In this document: positions 33,042 through 40,486 of the stretch, piece by piece
How positions within the stretch are numbered: position 1 is the stretch's first letter
Layout: every line of letters starts with the position of its first letter
DNA from: a virus
Length of the DNA stretch: 48,561 nucleotides
IMG/VR virus record: IMGVR_UViG_3300031274_000004
Span: 1-48,561 of that record
Reading direction: 5' to 3' (one strand)
Translations under genes and position numbers: made by a program
Notes under the pieces: model-generated
Databases searched by the model: none
What the model was told of the DNA's origin: nothing
Seen by the model: only the letters and a program-made list of their open reading frames with translations

Positions 33042-34648
33042 AAGATAGAGACGACCACGCCGCACGAATGCGACAGCATATCATTGCTGAGGCGGGTAAA
33101 CACCAACCGGGGTTGGTATCGGTCCAGGTGTCCGGTAACGCAGAAGCTGCCGAGCTGGGTTGGGTATGGGGCACTCATGCTGGGGCCAACGTCCGGGTGA
33201 TTGTTGGAAATGGACTCGATGTTTCCAACGGTCAACATGTTTTACGTTGTATCCCGCCGGACGACAATCATCCCAGTGATGAGTATTATGCCATCGGGGT
33301 AGACTGGAATGGAGTAGACGACAGCCGAGTCCCCCGGATGACGTACATGGGCAGCGATGGCAACCAATACAGCGGGGCACACACTCACAGCGAATACGCC
33401 GCCGCCAGCCATACCCACACCGCCGGATCGATCACCGATTTATTCGCCACGATTAGCGGATATATCCAGCCGGGGACAGGCATGGTGTTTTCGTATGCCG
33501 GGACGGTGATCACCATCCATAACACTGCTACCGGCGCGGGCGGTACGGGTGGCGCGGGGGGATCAGCCACCGACGAATCGGTAACAACCGGAACGGCTGG
33601 GGTTGCCCTGGCGCACGGCGAGCGTGTTTTTGTGGATGGGGCGGGGCTGTGGCAAAAGTTCGATTGCAGCGCTACCAGTTCCCTGGGGGCGTATCGCGGA
33701 CTGGTGCGCGGGTCGATTGCATCAGGCGCAACCGGGCTGATCCAGATTTTAGGCGTTGCAACCGGGTTAACCGGGCTGTCTATTGGATCGGCAGTCTGGG
33801 CAACTGGGGCGGGTGGTTACACCCAGACCAAACCCAGCCCGGTTGAGGACCAGGGACAACTGGCTATCGACCGGATCGGATTTGCTGTTGATACCACAAA
33901 AGTCATGATGCAGCCGGAGTTAGTAGTTATGATGTGTGAGGTTCTGGCCGATGACGAAGAAATGACTCTAGTCCATCCTGTTGACGACTATGCCCCAACC
34001 CGAAATGTAGGGGCATTGTCAAAAACGATCAGTTACGGAAGCGATCTGATTGACACTGGCAGCTCGGTAATATCGAGCGCGGCCTGGGCCGGTTACCCAG
34101 ATGACAACGTTGCAGATGGAGACAATGATACTGTCTGGTGGGAATATTACAATACAGGCGCAGGTGCGAATGGCGTCAATTACATTGGGTACGATTTCGG
34201 GGCGTCGAATGACAAGGATATACGGCGGGTTATCTATCGAAACCCGCCCGCCGCCGGTTGGTCAGAGTTTTATGCCCCTACATCAGTCAAAATCCAGTAC
34301 TCAGACAATGGATCAGACTGGTCTGATGTCAGGACATACAGCGGATTAGATACCGCCGTTTCTGCCACTAACACATTAAACGTTTATGCCAGCGCCGGTT
34401 CACATCGTTATTGGAGGCTGCTTGCCAACAGTGATATTTACTATGGCTGGGCCGCTGCTGAATTGCAGATGTTTGAACTGGATACCGAAGTTTATGAGAC
34501 TATGATGACGTGCAGTTATACGTCAGAGGGTGGGGATGTCGCGGTACGTTTTGACGATGGCTCGTATGGCAGTCTGGCGACTCAAACGACTATGAAAAAC
34601 GTAACCGGATCAACAAAAGTGGTTGTAGGAACGGTGAGGATAGACTAA
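33032..34648 (+). CDS. Tail fibre / receptor-binding protein with discoidin-like domain
   Basis: 538 aa. HTHSEYAAASHTHTAG (about 116-131) is a typical fibre motif that binds metal ions. A Gly/Ala/Thr-rich shaft follows. Residues about 330-490 resemble an F5/8 type C (discoidin) sugar-binding domain: AWAGYPDDNVADGDNDTVWW, VKIQYSDNGSDWSDV, YWRLLANSDIYYGWAAAELQ. Likely the adhesin that recognises a host surface glycan. ATG 33032 or 33038. Confidence 0.8.
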   Translation: MHMKDRDDHAARMRQHIIAEAGKHQPGLVSVQVSGNAEAAELGWVWGTHAGANVRVIVGNGLDVSNGQHVLRCIPPDDNHPSDEYYAIGVDWNGVDDSRVPRMTYMGSDGNQYSGAHTHSEYAAASHTHTAGSITDLFATISGYIQPGTGMVFSYAGTVITIHNTATGAGGTGGAGGSATDESVTTGTAGVALAHGERVFVDGAGLWQKFDCSATSSLGAYRGLVRGSIASGATGLIQILGVATGLTGLSIGSAVWATGAGGYTQTKPSPVEDQGQLAIDRIGFAVDTTKVMMQPELVVMMCEVLADDEEMTLVHPVDDYAPTRNVGALSKTISYGSDLIDTGSSVISSAAWAGYPDDNVADGDNDTVWWEYYNTGAGANGVNYIGYDFGASNDKDIRRVIYRNPPAAGWSEFYAPTSVKIQYSDNGSDWSDVRTYSGLDTAVSATNTLNVYASAGSHRYWRLLANSDIYYGWAAAELQMFELDTEVYETMMTCSYTSEGGDVAVRFDDGSYGSLATQTTMKNVTGSTKVVVGTVRID

Positions 34649-35046
34649 TGGCAGTAGACTATTTTGGTTGCTACTTTGTGGGGAGTAGTTTAACAACAAA
34701 CAACGTAATGGCGATCACCCATGACCCGACTATACCTGAGCGTCGGCGTTACGAAATACCGTTTATGAGCAAAAGTTACACGGAAACCGACCTGCTAAAC
34801 GATTACACCACACAACAGATGTGGGATGCCGGGACAGAAATAACAGACGACTACCTATGGGCAATGATACAGGTGATCGTCCGGGGCGTGGATATCATTG
34901 CTGCATCTGAGGCACAGTATGATAGCTGGGACACCGACACAACGGCAGTGCGGATGGAAACGGTACATGATTTACATGATGATTTCATCAAGGTACTGAA
35001 TCTAATATATAGGATAGCGAGGGCGACCTTAAAAGTCGTTGACTGA
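34648..35046 (+). CDS. Hypothetical tail-module protein
   Basis: 132 aa, starting right at the fibre stop (overlap by one base). Acidic; C-terminal helix (HDLHDDFIKVLNLIYRIARA). Possibly a fibre accessory or chaperone. Not recognised. Confidence 0.55.
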   Translation: MAVDYFGCYFVGSSLTTNNVMAITHDPTIPERRRYEIPFMSKSYTETDLLNDYTTQQMWDAGTEITDDYLWAMIQVIVRGVDIIAASEAQYDSWDTDTTAVRMETVHDLHDDFIKVLNLIYRIARATLKVVD

Positions 35047-35066
35047 TGATGGCAAGGAAGTAACAA

Positions 35067-35504
35067 ATGGAAGGATTGGATATCGAGACTATAACGAATA
35101 TTGCCACGCTTATGATGTCGGTAATTATCGCCGCGATCTTGGTGTTACCCAAGCTGCACAGAGAGCAGGCAGCGGCGGCGGCGAACAATGTTGCTGCTGC
35201 CCAAGGCACGGTGATGGCGATGGAGTTGGTGATCGCCGAGTTGCGAAAAGAGATCGCCAAACAGGTGATTGAGTTATTAGAGACGAGGCGATCCGTAGCA
35301 GAACTTAATCTAAAAATCGTACAACAGGAAACCGCGCACATTGCGGAAATCAATTTGCTTGGCAAGCAGATCAAGCAGTTGGAAGATGTCAACGCCGATT
35401 TGCGCAAACAATTTGCGACAGCGGACAGTAAATTAAAAAAACTGATGGGGGAAAAGAAAGATGAGCAGGATAAATCGACTATAAAAGAAACTAATAAGGA
35501 TTAG
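35067..35504 (+). CDS. Membrane-anchored coiled-coil protein (spanin-like?)
   Basis: 145 aa. One N-terminal membrane segment (about 10-28, TNIATLMMSVIIAAILVL) and a continuous coiled coil (29-120). This resembles inner-membrane spanins or lysis accessory proteins by layout only. AAGGAAGTAAC precedes the ATG. Together with the next three genes it forms the probable lysis module. Confidence 0.6.
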   Translation: MEGLDIETITNIATLMMSVIIAAILVLPKLHREQAAAAANNVAAAQGTVMAMELVIAELRKEIAKQVIELLETRRSVAELNLKIVQQETAHIAEINLLGKQIKQLEDVNADLRKQFATADSKLKKLMGEKKDEQDKSTIKETNKD

Positions 35505-35516
35505 AGTGAGTGAGCT

Positions 35517-35996
35517 ATGGCAGCCGATCAACCAGCAGTAGCAGTAAAAGGGACCGATAACCTAGACGTTTTTAACGCCGTCAACGCGCTCCAAACTGTT
35601 ATCGTGGATCGTGTCCATGAATTAGAAGTCAGTATGCTCGAGCGAATGGTGAGGATTGAAACCGGACTCGATGGTTTTTCGCGCCGCCAGGAAGGGATCG
35701 AGAACAAAATCGACCGCATACAGGAAGACCAGACACGGCATACAGCAGAGGTAAGTGCGGCAAAAGAGAGGATGGCTAAATTGAGCGAGCGAAATGATAT
35801 CCAGGATGAACAATTGCGAGGATTGCGGGACGAAATAAAAGCAATCAAAGACAGCAATGAAAAAATGCGTGAGTCCTACGATAAGCAACTTCAAGAAATA
35901 CGCAAACAAGTCTTTTATCTGGTAGGCGGGGCAACCGTGATCGGGACGGTGCTAGGTCAGCTCATCCCGCTAATTTTGGGAGCACTGATACAATGA
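35517..35996 (+). CDS. XhlA-like coiled-coil protein with C-terminal membrane anchor
   Basis: 159 aa. Coiled coil (about 40-130) ending in one hydrophobic segment (VFYLVGGATVIGTVLGQLIP). This is the topology of haemolysin XhlA-type lysis proteins, which assist the holin. Not a certain family match because the coil is longer than usual. Confidence 0.65.
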   Translation: MAADQPAVAVKGTDNLDVFNAVNALQTVIVDRVHELEVSMLERMVRIETGLDGFSRRQEGIENKIDRIQEDQTRHTAEVSAAKERMAKLSERNDIQDEQLRGLRDEIKAIKDSNEKMRESYDKQLQEIRKQVFYLVGGATVIGTVLGQLIPLILGALIQ

Positions 35997-37204
35997 AACG
36001 ATTTTTACTCATTGCATTTATTGCATTTACGCTGGTTGCCTGTGACCTACCCGCCCCAACCGCTACCCCCACGCCAACCGAGGCAGGCGCAACGGATACG
36101 CCGACGGTCACGAGCAGCCCGTCGCCCAGCCCGACCGCAACAGCAACGGCAACGGCCACACCAACCGCTACCGGCCCGCCGCATGAGCCGGTGCTGGGGC
36201 CAAACCTGCTTGACAATCCGAGCTTTGAGGGGGCATACCGCCCGGTGGTCTATGGTGAGGTGAATGTCGCGCCGGGATGGTATCCGTTTTACTGCGATGG
36301 TTGCCCACCACTCAAACCGGATCAGTCGGTAATGGGCAGGCCCGAATACAAACCGGAGGACGTCTACAACTATCCCGACCGGGTACACGGCGGGGAGCTG
36401 GCACAGGTCTGGTTTAGTTTCTTCCGCCCTGCCCAGGCTGGTGTGTATCAGGTGGTCGAGATCCTGCCAGGGTTCACCTACCGGTTTAGTATCTGGGTAC
36501 AAAGCTGGTCTAGTTTCGATGATGATCCAGAGAGCGAACTGGACACCGAAGACCAGCGCAACGCCAGCCAGTGGGCCATCCGCATTGACCCGTTAGGCGG
36601 CACTGATCCCCATGCAGCGGCGATGTTTGTTTGTGAGTTGGACGGGATCGAACACTATGATAACTGGGTAGAGTTTGCCTGTGAGTTTGAATCGCAGTCG
36701 AGCCGGGTTACAGTGTTCGTAGAGAACACCCGCCCCTGGGGGCTGAGGAATCAGAATTCCTACGTAGATGACGCCTATCTGGGTTGTTATGATTGCCCGG
36801 ATACGCCATTCTACACCCCCACCCCGATAGTACCACAGACACCCGGCCCCAGCCCGACACCGACCAACACGCCCACGCCATCCCCCACGCCGGAGCGGGT
36901 ACTGGACGAGCATATTCTGATGTTTGGCCCGGACGCGGTGTACTGGTCGGAAGACTATCCGATGACGATCCGGTCAACCTATAGCGTCAACGCTTCGGTG
37001 ATGGATGGCCTAGCCGTTGGGGAAGCGATCCCGGCGGTGGGGCGCTGGATAGGCGATAACGGGGACCGGTGGGCCTGTGTAGACGACGCGGCGCAAATCG
37101 TGCCCAACCCCGATTATGATTGGTTGCTGGTACTGGATTGCCACAGATGGGTTGCCATGAGTATCGGTAACACGATCTATGGTGACGTTCACGATATTGA
37201 ATAA
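35993..37204 (+). CDS. Chloroflexota-type lipoprotein
   Basis: 403 aa. Signal peptide II with lipobox LVAC (14-17; lipid-bearing C17), Pro/Thr/Ser linker (19-62), a beta domain that opens with NPSFEGAYRPV (a carbohydrate-binding-module-like start, about 70-260), a second PTPT linker (about 268-302), and a C-terminal SH3-like segment (about 320-403). It has no lytic catalytic motif. It may block superinfection, coat the infected cell or aid lysis; none can be proved. Sits in the lysis module. Confidence 0.72.
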   Translation: MKRFLLIAFIAFTLVACDLPAPTATPTPTEAGATDTPTVTSSPSPSPTATATATATPTATGPPHEPVLGPNLLDNPSFEGAYRPVVYGEVNVAPGWYPFYCDGCPPLKPDQSVMGRPEYKPEDVYNYPDRVHGGELAQVWFSFFRPAQAGVYQVVEILPGFTYRFSIWVQSWSSFDDDPESELDTEDQRNASQWAIRIDPLGGTDPHAAAMFVCELDGIEHYDNWVEFACEFESQSSRVTVFVENTRPWGLRNQNSYVDDAYLGCYDCPDTPFYTPTPIVPQTPGPSPTPTNTPTPSPTPERVLDEHILMFGPDAVYWSEDYPMTIRSTYSVNASVMDGLAVGEAIPAVGRWIGDNGDRWACVDDAAQIVPNPDYDWLLVLDCHRWVAMSIGNTIYGDVHDIE

Positions 37205-37225
37205 TGAGTTCTAGGAGAACGAACG

Positions 37226-37558
37226 ATGGAATTAACAGATGTAGCTATTGCCGGATTGGTAGCAGCTTTTCTAAGCCTGGTGCTTGAAGTGGTGCCGGGT
37301 GTGGCTGACCTGTGGGAAAAGGTGGACAAAAAATACAAATCATTGGTGGTGCTGGTCGTGAGCCTGTTGGTGCCGCCCGCGATTGTTGGCCTGTCCTGCC
37401 TGGGTGTTGACGTGGGCTTCGGATCAGTTTGCCCCGATCCGGCCAACCCTCAGTTATGGGTTGACGCGGTTCTGTTGGGGTTAGCTGCATTCTTTGCCTC
37501 ACAGGTGACATTTGAGTATGCCAGCGCTTCACTGGGTGCACGGGTAAAAAAAGCATAG
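37226..37558 (+). CDS. Holin
   Basis: 110 aa with three hydrophobic segments: about 7-27 (AIAGLVAAFLSLVLEVVPGV), 40-58 (SLVVLVVSLLVPPAIVGL) and 81-96 (VDAVLLGLAAFFASQV), and a short basic tail (RVKKA). Size, topology and place at the end of the late genes fit a holin that forms lesions in the membrane. No endolysin gene is adjacent. GGAGAACGAACG precedes the ATG. Confidence 0.75.
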   Translation: MELTDVAIAGLVAAFLSLVLEVVPGVADLWEKVDKKYKSLVVLVVSLLVPPAIVGLSCLGVDVGFGSVCPDPANPQLWVDAVLLGLAAFFASQVTFEYASASLGARVKKA

Positions 37559-37575
37559 AGCCTGACCCGCCGCCA

Positions 37576-37677
37576 ATGAAGGGCCGCACATTTGAGACTG
37601 TAGCATGTATTGAACCTGCAACAATCAAAGGTGTAAATGTGTTAGAGGTGCGGGAAACGACGGGGAAGGCCGCATGA
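37576..37677 (+). CDS. Possible 33-aa peptide
   Basis: A short open frame after the holin (MKGRTFETVACIEPATIK...). No good ribosome site; listed because it fills the gap before the terminator. May be non-coding. Confidence 0.3.
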   Translation: MKGRTFETVACIEPATIKGVNVLEVRETTGKAA

Positions 37678-37681
37678 AAAT

Positions 37682-37703
37682 CGGGCGGTGAAATATCCGC
37701 CCG
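37682..37703 (+). terminator. Hairpin between convergent gene blocks
   Basis: CGGGCGG (37682-37688) pairs with CCGCCCG (37697-37703) around TGAAATAT. It separates the rightward late genes from the leftward block and could stop transcripts from either side, although no T run is present. Confidence 0.55.
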
Positions 37704-37711
37704 GCGGAATC
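37692..37711. repeat. 20-bp direct repeat, copy 1
   Basis: Twenty bases (AATATCCGCCCGGCGGAATC) repeated exactly at 37953-37972. The two copies flank the small minus-strand gene 37710-37943. The core CCGCCCGGCGG is palindromic. Confidence 0.85.
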
Positions 37712-37943
37712 ATACAATGGCGGCTATAATTGTTGTCCCACACTGAAGACATATATATCCTATCGTCTCATTATCGCGGTAGATTTCCTTGAGTCTACCT
37801 GAGCGATTAAATCGATTGCAAAGTGCGCATTTCCCCTTCAGCGCTGCCTGATTAAATTCTTCCTGGGAGGGGGGTGTCTCAGTCGGCTGCATGAGTATTT
37901 CTTTCGCCCTTTTCAGGCAATCTTTGTTAAGTGTTTTTTTCAT
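37710..37943 (-). CDS. Small zinc-ribbon protein (flanked by direct repeats)
   Basis: 77 aa from the ATG at 37943, with GGAGAAACG upstream; an open extension to 37979 lacks a ribosome site. Charged helix, then CALCNRFNRSG and GYICLQCGTT, a four-Cys ribbon. It lies between 20-bp direct repeats, as if inserted as a unit. Role unknown. Confidence 0.65.
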   Translation of the reverse strand: MKKTLNKDCLKRAKEILMQPTETPPSQEEFNQAALKGKCALCNRFNRSGRLKEIYRDNETIGYICLQCGTTIIAAIV

Positions 37944-37952
37944 CGTTTCTCC

Positions 37953-37972
37953 AATATCCGCCCGGCGGAATC
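37953..37972. repeat. 20-bp direct repeat, copy 2
   Basis: Exact copy of 37692-37711, located just upstream (in minus-strand direction) of the ribosome site of the small gene. Confidence 0.85.
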
Positions 37973-37988
37973 TTCGCACGGGCGAGGA

Positions 37989-38486
37989 TTATTTGACCTT
38001 GCCGGTCAGGTATTTGATGGCGCGGGCTTTCTGTCTTGTTGCGACGCTTTCATAAAATGTATCATCCCAAAATTGCCCCGCCGCGACTAACTCGTGGAAA
38101 GCTGACGAATATGGGTAGATTTCCCTGCGCATTGCGCATAGGATAGAGTGCCCCACGCAGTAAGGTATTCCATGATAACCATCTTGAAGTTCCCGCTTTA
38201 CGCCTTCCCAGGACGCTTTTAATTCACTAAAGTTTATTTCTTGATTGGCATAGCGCCGCGTGATCTTTATAGCATCTCGATATATTGGTGGTATATTTTG
38301 CATCAATTGCATAGCTGACTCAGCACAGGCACACATAAACAATCTGCCTTGTTGCTCATTCATGAGTATGCATAATTCTTGCATACCCATCTCCTCATAC
38401 CGCTGTTGATGCAATCGTGGTAACCCCGGCTCTCTACCGGTCGGCCCCGGCTGCCCGCCGAGCTGCGGCTCACGTCCGGTGGTCAT
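37989..38486 (-). CDS. Hypothetical helical protein
   Basis: 165 aa, ATGA-coupled to the gene upstream at 38483. A Gly/Pro/Arg-rich N-terminus with GREPQLGGQPGPTGREPG (an approximate internal repeat), then helices (LCILMNEQQGRLFMCACAES, FSELKASWEGVKRELQ). Five cysteines are scattered without a ribbon pattern. Not recognised. Confidence 0.6.
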   Translation of the reverse strand: MTTGREPQLGGQPGPTGREPGLPRLHQQRYEEMGMQELCILMNEQQGRLFMCACAESAMQLMQNIPPIYRDAIKITRRYANQEINFSELKASWEGVKRELQDGYHGIPYCVGHSILCAMRREIYPYSSAFHELVAAGQFWDDTFYESVATRQKARAIKYLTGKVK

Positions 38487-38677
38487 GGCTGGCGCTCCTG
38501 GTCAGACTTTCCCCTAACGGTTAACCACGTAATAGTTCCATCTTCTTCAATACGCATAGCCGGGTTGCAGTCCATGCATGGTTCCTCGCCAATTTTATGG
38601 CGACCATACTGCGTATAGGCGAAACTGTCAACCCAGCCTGTGCCACCGCATCGTTTACATGTTTTCTTGTCTGCCAT
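38483..38677 (-). CDS. Small DnaJ-like zinc-finger protein
   Basis: 64 aa from ATG 38677 with GGAGGTGGAGTG upstream. CKRCGGTGWVD and CMDCNP are two halves of a DnaJ-type cysteine-rich motif. ATGA overlaps on both sides show it is translated with its neighbours. Role unknown. Confidence 0.65.
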   Translation of the reverse strand: MADKKTCKRCGGTGWVDSFAYTQYGRHKIGEEPCMDCNPAMRIEEDGTITWLTVRGKSDQERQP

Positions 38678-39450
38678 CACTCCACCTCCCGGTGTCCGTT
38701 GCCGTTCGTGGTCGGCTCCGGCATGTACTTGTACAGGGTGCTCTCGGAGACTTTTAGCATCTTTGCGATCTCTTTGTTTGGCTTATCCGGGTACTCCGCC
38801 ATCTTCTCCGCGATGCGCTCCGGCAGCGTCTCCGCATTTATCCGCGATCCTCTCCGTTTAACTGTCCGCGTAGACTTCGCGGATACTTTTCGCGGAGTCT
38901 CTTTGCGGTTATCCGCGGATGGTTTGGTGGTTAATTTGCCACGGCGTTCCGCGGTGTCTATGTCCATCTGTGCCACGGCTATTTCTTCATCCGCGGCGAT
39001 CTGTTTGATAGCAACCGTAATGTCTGATCTACGCTTGGCCCGGCGGACTTGACGGTATCTATTCGGGTTGCGCTCTTGTGACCGCCTCAGGCGGATAGTC
39101 GCTAAAATGCCGGACTCAAACACAGAGTATCCGAGTAGTACCCCCATGGTTAATCGGAACGTGATCCCCGCGGCACCTTCCCCGTGGGCAATCGCGATAA
39201 ACCATAGAGCGATGTAGGCAACCCAGGACAGGGTAGCATACAATACCCGCTGGGGCATTTCGGCTTGCCGGTCGTTGTCCAACTGCCACCAGCCCAGCAT
39301 CAACGCACCCTCGACCAGGATCAGCGCTGCACATTGTACCAGTATCCGCTGAAACGGGTTTGAATAGAGATAACCGGCTACTGCCCAGGTGGCTGGGCTG
39401 GTCAGGGCAATGGCGGCTATCTTGATAATGTTTTTGATAAACCGTTCCAT
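38677..39450 (-). CDS. Membrane-anchored helix-turn-helix protein
   Basis: 257 aa. Three or four N-terminal membrane segments in residues 1-120 (IAAIALTSPATWAVAGYLYS, ILVQCAALILVEGALMLGWW, VLYATLSWVAYIALWFIAIA, FRLTMGVLLGYSVFESGILA), a basic linker (120-215), and a C-terminal resolvase-type HTH (PNKEIAKMLKVSESTLYKYM). It would tether DNA to the membrane. The ribosome site AGGAGG lies within a 9-bp hairpin followed by TTTTTG. Seven TCCGCG-type sites fall inside its own gene. No known match for the whole protein. Confidence 0.65.
   Translation of the reverse strand: MERFIKNIIKIAAIALTSPATWAVAGYLYSNPFQRILVQCAALILVEGALMLGWWQLDNDRQAEMPQRVLYATLSWVAYIALWFIAIAHGEGAAGITFRLTMGVLLGYSVFESGILATIRLRRSQERNPNRYRQVRRAKRRSDITVAIKQIAADEEIAVAQMDIDTAERRGKLTTKPSADNRKETPRKVSAKSTRTVKRRGSRINAETLPERIAEKMAEYPDKPNKEIAKMLKVSESTLYKYMPEPTTNGNGHREVE
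38841..38995. repeat. Cluster of TCCGCG/CGCGGA hexamers
   Basis: Seven copies in 155 bases: 38841, 38865, 38878, 38891, 38912 (as the palindrome TCCGCGGA), 38948 and 38990, in both orientations and in more than one codon frame. Possibly binding sites for the HTH protein encoded here, or sites for another DNA-binding protein. Confidence 0.55.
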
Positions 39451-39459
39451 AATACAAAA

Positions 39460-39479
39460 ACCTCCTACTTGTAGGAGGT
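39460..39479 (-). promoter_or_regulatory. Ribosome-site-sequestering, terminator-like hairpin
   Basis: In minus-strand sense ACCTCCTAC-AA-GTAGGAGGT is a perfect 9-bp stem followed by TTTTTG, and the right arm includes AGGAGG, the ribosome site of the membrane-HTH gene (ATG at 39450). Folding would block translation and could end transcription. Confidence 0.7.
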
Positions 39480-39489
39480 GCGAAACCGT

Positions 39490-39560
39490 GCTATCATTGG
39501 ATAGTCACTGGAGATCGTCCCTCCGGTGATGATAGCCACCTACGGGTGGCTTTATTTATT
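39490..39560. promoter_or_regulatory. Paired structured elements with plus-strand terminator
   Basis: GCTATCAT (39490-39497) pairs with ATGATAGC (39529-39536); TCACTGGAG (39505-39513) pairs with CTCCGGTGA (39521-39529) with one G-T pair. GCCACC-TACG-GGTGGC (39535-39550) plus TTTATTTATT is a plus-strand terminator whose left arm shares two bases with the first stem. Confidence 0.6.
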
Positions 39561-39564
39561 CCGA

Positions 39565-39636
39565 TTGCGAGGACGGGAATCGAACCCGCGAATGTCGGCT
39601 CATGAAGCCGGTGAGTCACCACGTCTCTACCTCGCA
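39565..39636 (-). tRNA. tRNA with CAT anticodon (Met or Ile2)
   Basis: Minus strand, 72 nt. Acceptor TGCGAGG/CCTCGCA (7 bp), D arm GAG/CTC with GG in the loop, anticodon arm CCGGC-TTCATGA-GCCGA with one mismatch, variable CATTC, T arm GCGGG-TTCGATT-CCCGT. No encoded CCA. U1-A72 and G37 are unusual. The CAT anticodon could read AUG, or AUA if modified to lysidine. Confidence 0.85.
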
Positions 39637-39911
39637 TGGCTCCGGCTCTCCGGACTGGTCACACCACTATCGCAACGTGTCGCGGCTCGTCACTCCGAGC
39701 GGGTACACCACTTCGAGGTATCTAGAAACTCAGGTAGGTGTCACCTGATCCACTTCAAGTGGGATCATCCCTCGGCAGCTAACTACTGCCCACCTCCGAA
39801 TAATCGGATTAACTCCATTGTACACCACCTCCCCCCAAAACACAATTAGAATGCGGCTTGTATCTTGTTCCGAACATTTCATGAATTCGCCAGAATTGGT
39901 GCTATTTGCTG
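39637..39911. other. Gene-free stretch with short palindromes
   Basis: No credible gene. AGGTGTCACCT (39735-39745) and CCACTTCAAGTGG (39750-39762) are adjacent palindromes, and CTCGTCACTCCGAG is a small hairpin (39686-39699). These may be binding sites upstream of the tRNA or the control promoter. Confidence 0.4.
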
Positions 39912-39940
39912 TTGACAATTATACAATTGTATAGTATGAT
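39912..39940 (+). promoter_or_regulatory. Consensus promoter with palindromic operator
   Basis: TTGACA (39912-39917), 17-base spacer, TATGAT (39935-39940). The spacer contains the 14-bp perfect palindrome TATACAATTGTATA (39920-39933), placed to block RNA polymerase when bound. It drives the operon starting at 39978. Confidence 0.85.
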
Positions 39941-39977
39941 ATAGACAGTTAAGTAAACCAACACACAGGAGCACAAA

Positions 39978-40412
39978 ATGAACTGGCAAATGGCAGTAGC
40001 AAAAGCAACAGCAAACAAGCGGGACAGCAAGAGCAGCGAGATTGAATGGGTAGACTATATAGCATCAGCTTACTCAACCTGGAAGAAAGCAACGTTAGAC
40101 AACGGGCTTGAAATAGCGCTTATTCCAGTGCCCGGTGGACATTACAAAATCAGCACCCGCACAGGTAACCGCCCTGGCCTAGAGCCGAAAGCGAAATACG
40201 ATCTCAATACGGCCAAACTAATCGCAGGAAACTTACAAAAGCATCTTCCACTAAATGATCGCCGGACTTGGTGCGATAACAGCGCCGGGATGAGCGAGGG
40301 TTGCTTAACCGAAGAGACACACAAGCACAACGCCGAAGCTGCCGATAACCTGGTACTCAAAGACAAGACAGCATACGGCGATTACGAGCCGGGGGAGCGC
40401 CGGTTCTTCTAA
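39978..40412 (+). CDS. Hypothetical protein, first gene of the repressible operon
   Basis: 144 aa, 38 bases after the promoter, ACAGGAGCACAAA upstream. Helical and strand segments (MAVAKATANKRDSKSSEIEW, ALIPVPGGHYKISTRTGNRP). Several charged residues, no membrane segment. Not recognised; being first behind a repressed consensus promoter suggests an early or induction-related function. Confidence 0.65.
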   Translation: MNWQMAVAKATANKRDSKSSEIEWVDYIASAYSTWKKATLDNGLEIALIPVPGGHYKISTRTGNRPGLEPKAKYDLNTAKLIAGNLQKHLPLNDRRTWCDNSAGMSEGCLTEETHKHNAEAADNLVLKDKTAYGDYEPGERRFF

Positions 40413-40414
40413 TC

Positions 40415-40462
40415 AACCTAGACTCTGGGGAGAAGCCTCACTTCTCCCCAGACCTGTGGGTT
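40415..40462 (+). ncRNA. Intergenic RNA element E1
   Basis: TCTGGGGAGAAG (40424-40435) pairs with CTTCTCCCCAGA (40441-40452), closed outside by AACC/GGTT. Related to E2 and E3 by AACC-x-AGACTC and GTTAAT borders but with a different inner stem sequence. Confidence 0.65.
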
Positions 40463-40486
40463 AATTAGTCAATAGGAGTATAGCAA

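Noticed and set aside
35993-37204. Endolysin
   Set aside because: Lipoprotein with linker and binding-type domains only; no catalytic motif visible.
38597-39052. Plus-strand 151-codon frame
   Set aside because: Antisense to the membrane-HTH gene, which has coupling, ribosome site and domain evidence.
39526-39849. Plus-strand open frame of 107 codons
   Set aside because: It crosses the tRNA(CAT) gene in antisense; the RGRESNPRMSAHEAGE-type peptide is a known artefact of reading antisense tRNA.
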